From Acidobacteriota bacterium (GTDB lineage Bacteria > Acidobacteriota > Terriglobia > Terriglobales > Acidobacteriaceae), in contig JAFDVQ010000005.1 of the NCBI GenBank assembly GCA_018268915.1, forward strand, positions 496,001 through 560,000: a DNA stretch of 64,000 nucleotides, in the 5' to 3' direction. Both the position numbers and the translations under genes were made by a program. Under the pieces are notes generated by a model. The model did no database searches. It saw only the letters and a list, made by a program, of their open reading frames with translations, and was not told where the DNA came from. Of the stretch, positions 61,220 to 64,000 are shown piece by piece; position 1 is the first letter of the stretch; each line of letters begins with the position of its first letter.

Positions 61220-64000
61220 ATGACTCATCTTCGCAGATTCAGAGCAGCATCACTCGTAATGGCGCTCTGCGCTTTCGCAATTCTATTTGCCCCTAGTGGG
61301 TATGCCCAGTTCAGCAGTGGATTTACGGGCATTGTCGTGGATCAAACCGGCGCGGTCGTAACAGGTGCGAAGGTCACGGTCATCAATGACGCGACTCATG
61401 TGCAGAATGTGTCGATCAGCAACGAAAGCGGCAACTTCAGAATTCCGTCACTCGCAGGTGGCACCTACACCATCGAAGTTGTCGCGAGCGGATTCAAGAC
61501 CTGGAGCCAGAGCGGCGTTCAGCTCGAATCCAACGAGACGAAGACGCTACATCCTGCCCTTGCTTTGCCCACACAGTCGGCATCCGTTGAAGTCTCCGAA
61601 GCTGTAGCGTCGGTGCAGACCGACAAAAGCGACACATCGCGGGAGATAGCCGAGCAGACCATCAGCACCGCGCCGCTCGTTGGACGAAACGTGTATACCA
61701 GCATGATTCAGCTTGCGCCCGGCGTTACAGGATCTGGATTGCCCAGCGGCGGCGCCCTCGGATCGGGATCTGCCAATAACGATAGCTTCGAACAAGAGGC
61801 CGGATACCAGATCAATGCTGCCGGGCAAAGGCAGGAAGACAACGAGTATGACGTCGACGGGTCAGGCTTGAATAGCGCATCACGTGATGGCGTCGTCAAT
61901 CTGTCGCCCGAGCCCGACTTCATTCAGGCGATTCGCGTTTCAGGCGCTACGTTTGACGCGGCGAAGGGGCGCTACAGCGGCGCTTGGGTACAGGTGTTTA
62001 CGAAGCCTGGGACCAATAATCTCCACGGCAGCGCTTCAGAGTATTTCACCAATAACAACCTGACGGCACGAACCGAATTTCAATATTGCGCGCCGGACGA
62101 TACAGGTTGCAGAGCCATTCCGGCCTTCCGGCGAAATGAATTTGGCGGAACACTTGGCGGACCAATCATCAAGAACAAATTGTTCTTCTTTATCGGAGCC
62201 TTTGGCCTTAAGTCATCGAACGCAACGACAGATGTTGCGACGGTCGAAACCAAGGATTTTGTTGACTTCGTCAATCAGAACTTCCCGAGCAGCCTGGCAA
62301 ACACGTTCTTCGCGCAGGCACCGCCACCTAGTTATCCGACGTCAAACATTTTGACCGTCGCTCAGGTAGATCAACTGAATCCGGGCTTTTACTCGGACTC
62401 CACTTTCCCCTCGGATCTTCCAGCTGTTGGAACTCTCAACCTTCCATTGAGCCTGACCCACAATGCATACCAGTGGCACATCCGCACTGACTACGATCTA
62501 AATCAGTCGAAGGATCGAATCTTCTTCAATTTTTTCAGGACATATTCAGATCAGCTCCAGAACGATCCGCGACCGCTCTTCAGAGTGATTGTTCCTAACA
62601 CTGGACTCTACGCCAAGGTGGATTGGACTCATGCGTTTTCAGCAAGTTTGATGAACGAGGCCGGTGTCACCCTCGTCCGAGCCGTCGGGTCGAATCCAGG
62701 CACAGCACACAACAAGGCACTGCCTAATGTGAACGTCTCAGGGGTGGCCGGCTTCAATCAGTGGGGATCGGCCGGATGGGTGCATGAGAACTTCAATTGG
62801 CATGATGTGCTCACCTCCACGCACGGAAAACACACCGTTACAGCGGGAGTCGACTTCGACCGTCACCATGACGACGACAAATTCACGTCGGCTGTGCTTC
62901 GGCCCACCTTCGGATTTGGAAACATCATGGACTTCGCGCAGGATGGGCTGCTGTCCCAGAGCGGCCCGGGCATGAAGGTCGCGACAAGTTCACTCGCTGA
63001 CGATCTGTATGAGATTCTGCGCTGGATGTATGCGGGAGCATTTGTTCAGGATGACTGGAAGGTAACACCGCGATTCACTCTCAATGCCGGGCTGCGCTGG
63101 GACTACTTCGGCCATTGGGGAACCTACTATAACTCACGGACGCCATTTCCCTTCTTCCAGCCTGGGTCGGGCGGAACATTCGCTGATCAGGTCGCAGGTG
63201 GCGCAATGACTTTGCATGGAGGGAATAGTGCATACGTTGTGACGAACAAGCCCAGCGGCTTCGATCCGCGGGTGGGATTTGGCTGGGATATCTTTGGAAA
63301 CGGCAAAACGGCTTTGCGTGGAGGATATGGCTGGTACTTCAACAATGTGGCGGACGGATCGTGGTCGTTCCCGTCGCGTTCGAATCCTCCAGTCTGGGCC
63401 AATCCAAGCTTCAACCTCTTCAGCAGCGCGCATCCATTCACTTATTCGCTCGGAAGTGACGATGGCCTGGTGTGGCCGATCCCTCCAGGTATCACATTCC
63501 AGACGACTCCCTCGGGAGGAATCGCTGGGCTCCCGGTTTTGACCTCAGGAGTTCAGCCGCACGTCGATCAACCGCACACGCAGATCTGGATGCTCTCCAT
63601 TCAAAAGGATCTGAGCCACAATCTGATTGTCGAAGCTGACTACAACGGATCGAAGAGCGCGAATCTCTATCTGCAGACGGATGTGAACAGGTTCCCAGGA
63701 GATCTCATCGTTAACAAAGGTAGCCAGACTCGCCTTCAGCCTGAATTTGGTCCGATCATTTTCGGCCGGACGATCGGAACAGCGGACGGTCACTACGCAT
63801 CCCTTATGTTGACCAAACGGATGAGCCATTCTTGGCAACTGCGAGGGATCTACACCTTTGGAAAGTCCACCGATGAAATGAGCAGCAACGACAACGGAAC
63901 TGCAAACGGAGAGGCGATTTTCAATGCTCTCGATCCAATGTCGCAGCATGGGCTGTCAGACTTTGATGTGTCCAAGCGTTTCACGATCGACAGCATGGTA
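61220..64000 (+). CDS. TonB-dependent receptor, Oar type (3' partial)
   Basis: The frame stays open to the last base of the window (927 codons), so the C-terminal part of the barrel is missing. The ATG at 61220 follows GGAGG with a 4-base spacer. Parts seen: signal peptide (ASLVMALCAFAILFAPSGYA), carboxypeptidase-regulatory-like domain (FTGIVVDQTGAVVTGAKVTV), plug domain with INAAGQRQEDNEYDVDGSG, and barrel strands such as GTNNLHGSASEYFTNNNL and WKVTPRFTLNAGLRWDYF. It should import a large ligand, plausibly the glycan sensed by the LacI regulator, because it shares the operator-controlled promoter with the TPR gene. Confidence 0.93.
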   Translation, partial: MTHLRRFRAASLVMALCAFAILFAPSGYAQFSSGFTGIVVDQTGAVVTGAKVTVINDATHVQNVSISNESGNFRIPSLAGGTYTIEVVASGFKTWSQSGVQLESNETKTLHPALALPTQSASVEVSEAVASVQTDKSDTSREIAEQTISTAPLVGRNVYTSMIQLAPGVTGSGLPSGGALGSGSANNDSFEQEAGYQINAAGQRQEDNEYDVDGSGLNSASRDGVVNLSPEPDFIQAIRVSGATFDAAKGRYSGAWVQVFTKPGTNNLHGSASEYFTNNNLTARTEFQYCAPDDTGCRAIPAFRRNEFGGTLGGPIIKNKLFFFIGAFGLKSSNATTDVATVETKDFVDFVNQNFPSSLANTFFAQAPPPSYPTSNILTVAQVDQLNPGFYSDSTFPSDLPAVGTLNLPLSLTHNAYQWHIRTDYDLNQSKDRIFFNFFRTYSDQLQNDPRPLFRVIVPNTGLYAKVDWTHAFSASLMNEAGVTLVRAVGSNPGTAHNKALPNVNVSGVAGFNQWGSAGWVHENFNWHDVLTSTHGKHTVTAGVDFDRHHDDDKFTSAVLRPTFGFGNIMDFAQDGLLSQSGPGMKVATSSLADDLYEILRWMYAGAFVQDDWKVTPRFTLNAGLRWDYFGHWGTYYNSRTPFPFFQPGSGGTFADQVAGGAMTLHGGNSAYVVTNKPSGFDPRVGFGWDIFGNGKTALRGGYGWYFNNVADGSWSFPSRSNPPVWANPSFNLFSSAHPFTYSLGSDDGLVWPIPPGITFQTTPSGGIAGLPVLTSGVQPHVDQPHTQIWMLSIQKDLSHNLIVEADYNGSKSANLYLQTDVNRFPGDLIVNKGSQTRLQPEFGPIIFGRTIGTADGHYASLMLTKRMSHSWQLRGIYTFGKSTDEMSSNDNGTANGEAIFNALDPMSQHGLSDFDVSKRFTIDSMV

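Overview
The window looks like a piece of an Acidobacteriota chromosome (class Terriglobia, close to Granulicella, Terriglobus or Edaphobacter). Three things point there. There are two very large TonB-dependent receptors of the Oar/carboxypeptidase-regulatory type. There are three MacB-like permeases with the N-terminal signature of acidobacterial duplicated orphan permeases (ADOPs). Many genes start with GTG or TTG behind strong GGAGG-type ribosome binding sites. This assignment is inferred from family content; no database search was run. I see no tRNA, rRNA, CRISPR array, insertion sequence or phage gene.

Layout. 1-2279: the 3' end of a MotB-type flagellar stator gene and a ribulokinase. 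2359-6144 (minus): a TonB-dependent receptor. 6439-9890 (minus): a three-gene operon of ATP-grasp, alpha-E and transglutaminase-like proteins. 10089-18572: mostly single housekeeping or enzyme genes: an M61 peptidase, a DnaC-like ATPase, an SGNH hydrolase, a DUF892 ferritin-like protein, a CPA2 antiporter, ribosomal protein L31 and DusB. 18834-21779: a beta-propeller/GGDEF sensor. 21786-36964 (minus): a 15-kb export operon in the order adaptor, ATPase, three ADOP permeases, ATPase, TolC-like protein, sigma-54 response regulator, histidine kinase. 37144-40470 (minus): a thiolase and a GGDEF-EAL protein. 40819-43421: molybdate uptake, with ModB and ModC fused. 43445-47597 (minus): multicopper oxidase, triheme cytochrome c and PQQ dehydrogenase. 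47746-49413: a ThuA protein and an alkyltransferase-like protein. 49807-64000: a sugar/glycan region with a GH38 mannosidase, a GH-like/SUMF1 fusion, a ribokinase, a GRP-type sugar transporter, a LacI regulator, a TPR protein and a second, incomplete TonB receptor.

Two regulatory circuits can be read from the DNA. (1) Just upstream of the exporter adaptor there is a sigma-54 promoter with the exact GG-N10-GC spacing. A perfect TGTCC-N6-GGACA inverted repeat lies about 100 bp further upstream. The sigma-54 activator and its kinase are the last two genes of the same operon, so the system looks self-regulated. The predicted transcript starts almost at the first codon, so the mRNA may be leaderless. 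(2) Four LacI-type operators built on TTGAA(A)-TTCAA half-sites flank the lacI gene. Two lie between the divergent transporter operon and lacI. Two lie in front of the TPR/TonB-receptor pair, one of them overlapping a TTGACA/TTTAAT promoter. This ties outer-membrane uptake, inner-membrane uptake, sugar phosphorylation and probably glycan hydrolysis into one local regulon.

Other points of interest are the free-standing ATPase with altered signature and D-loop residues, the SUMF1 domain without the FGE active-site cysteines, the multicopper oxidase with Phe at the axial position, and a possible extragenic repeat at 14513-14610.
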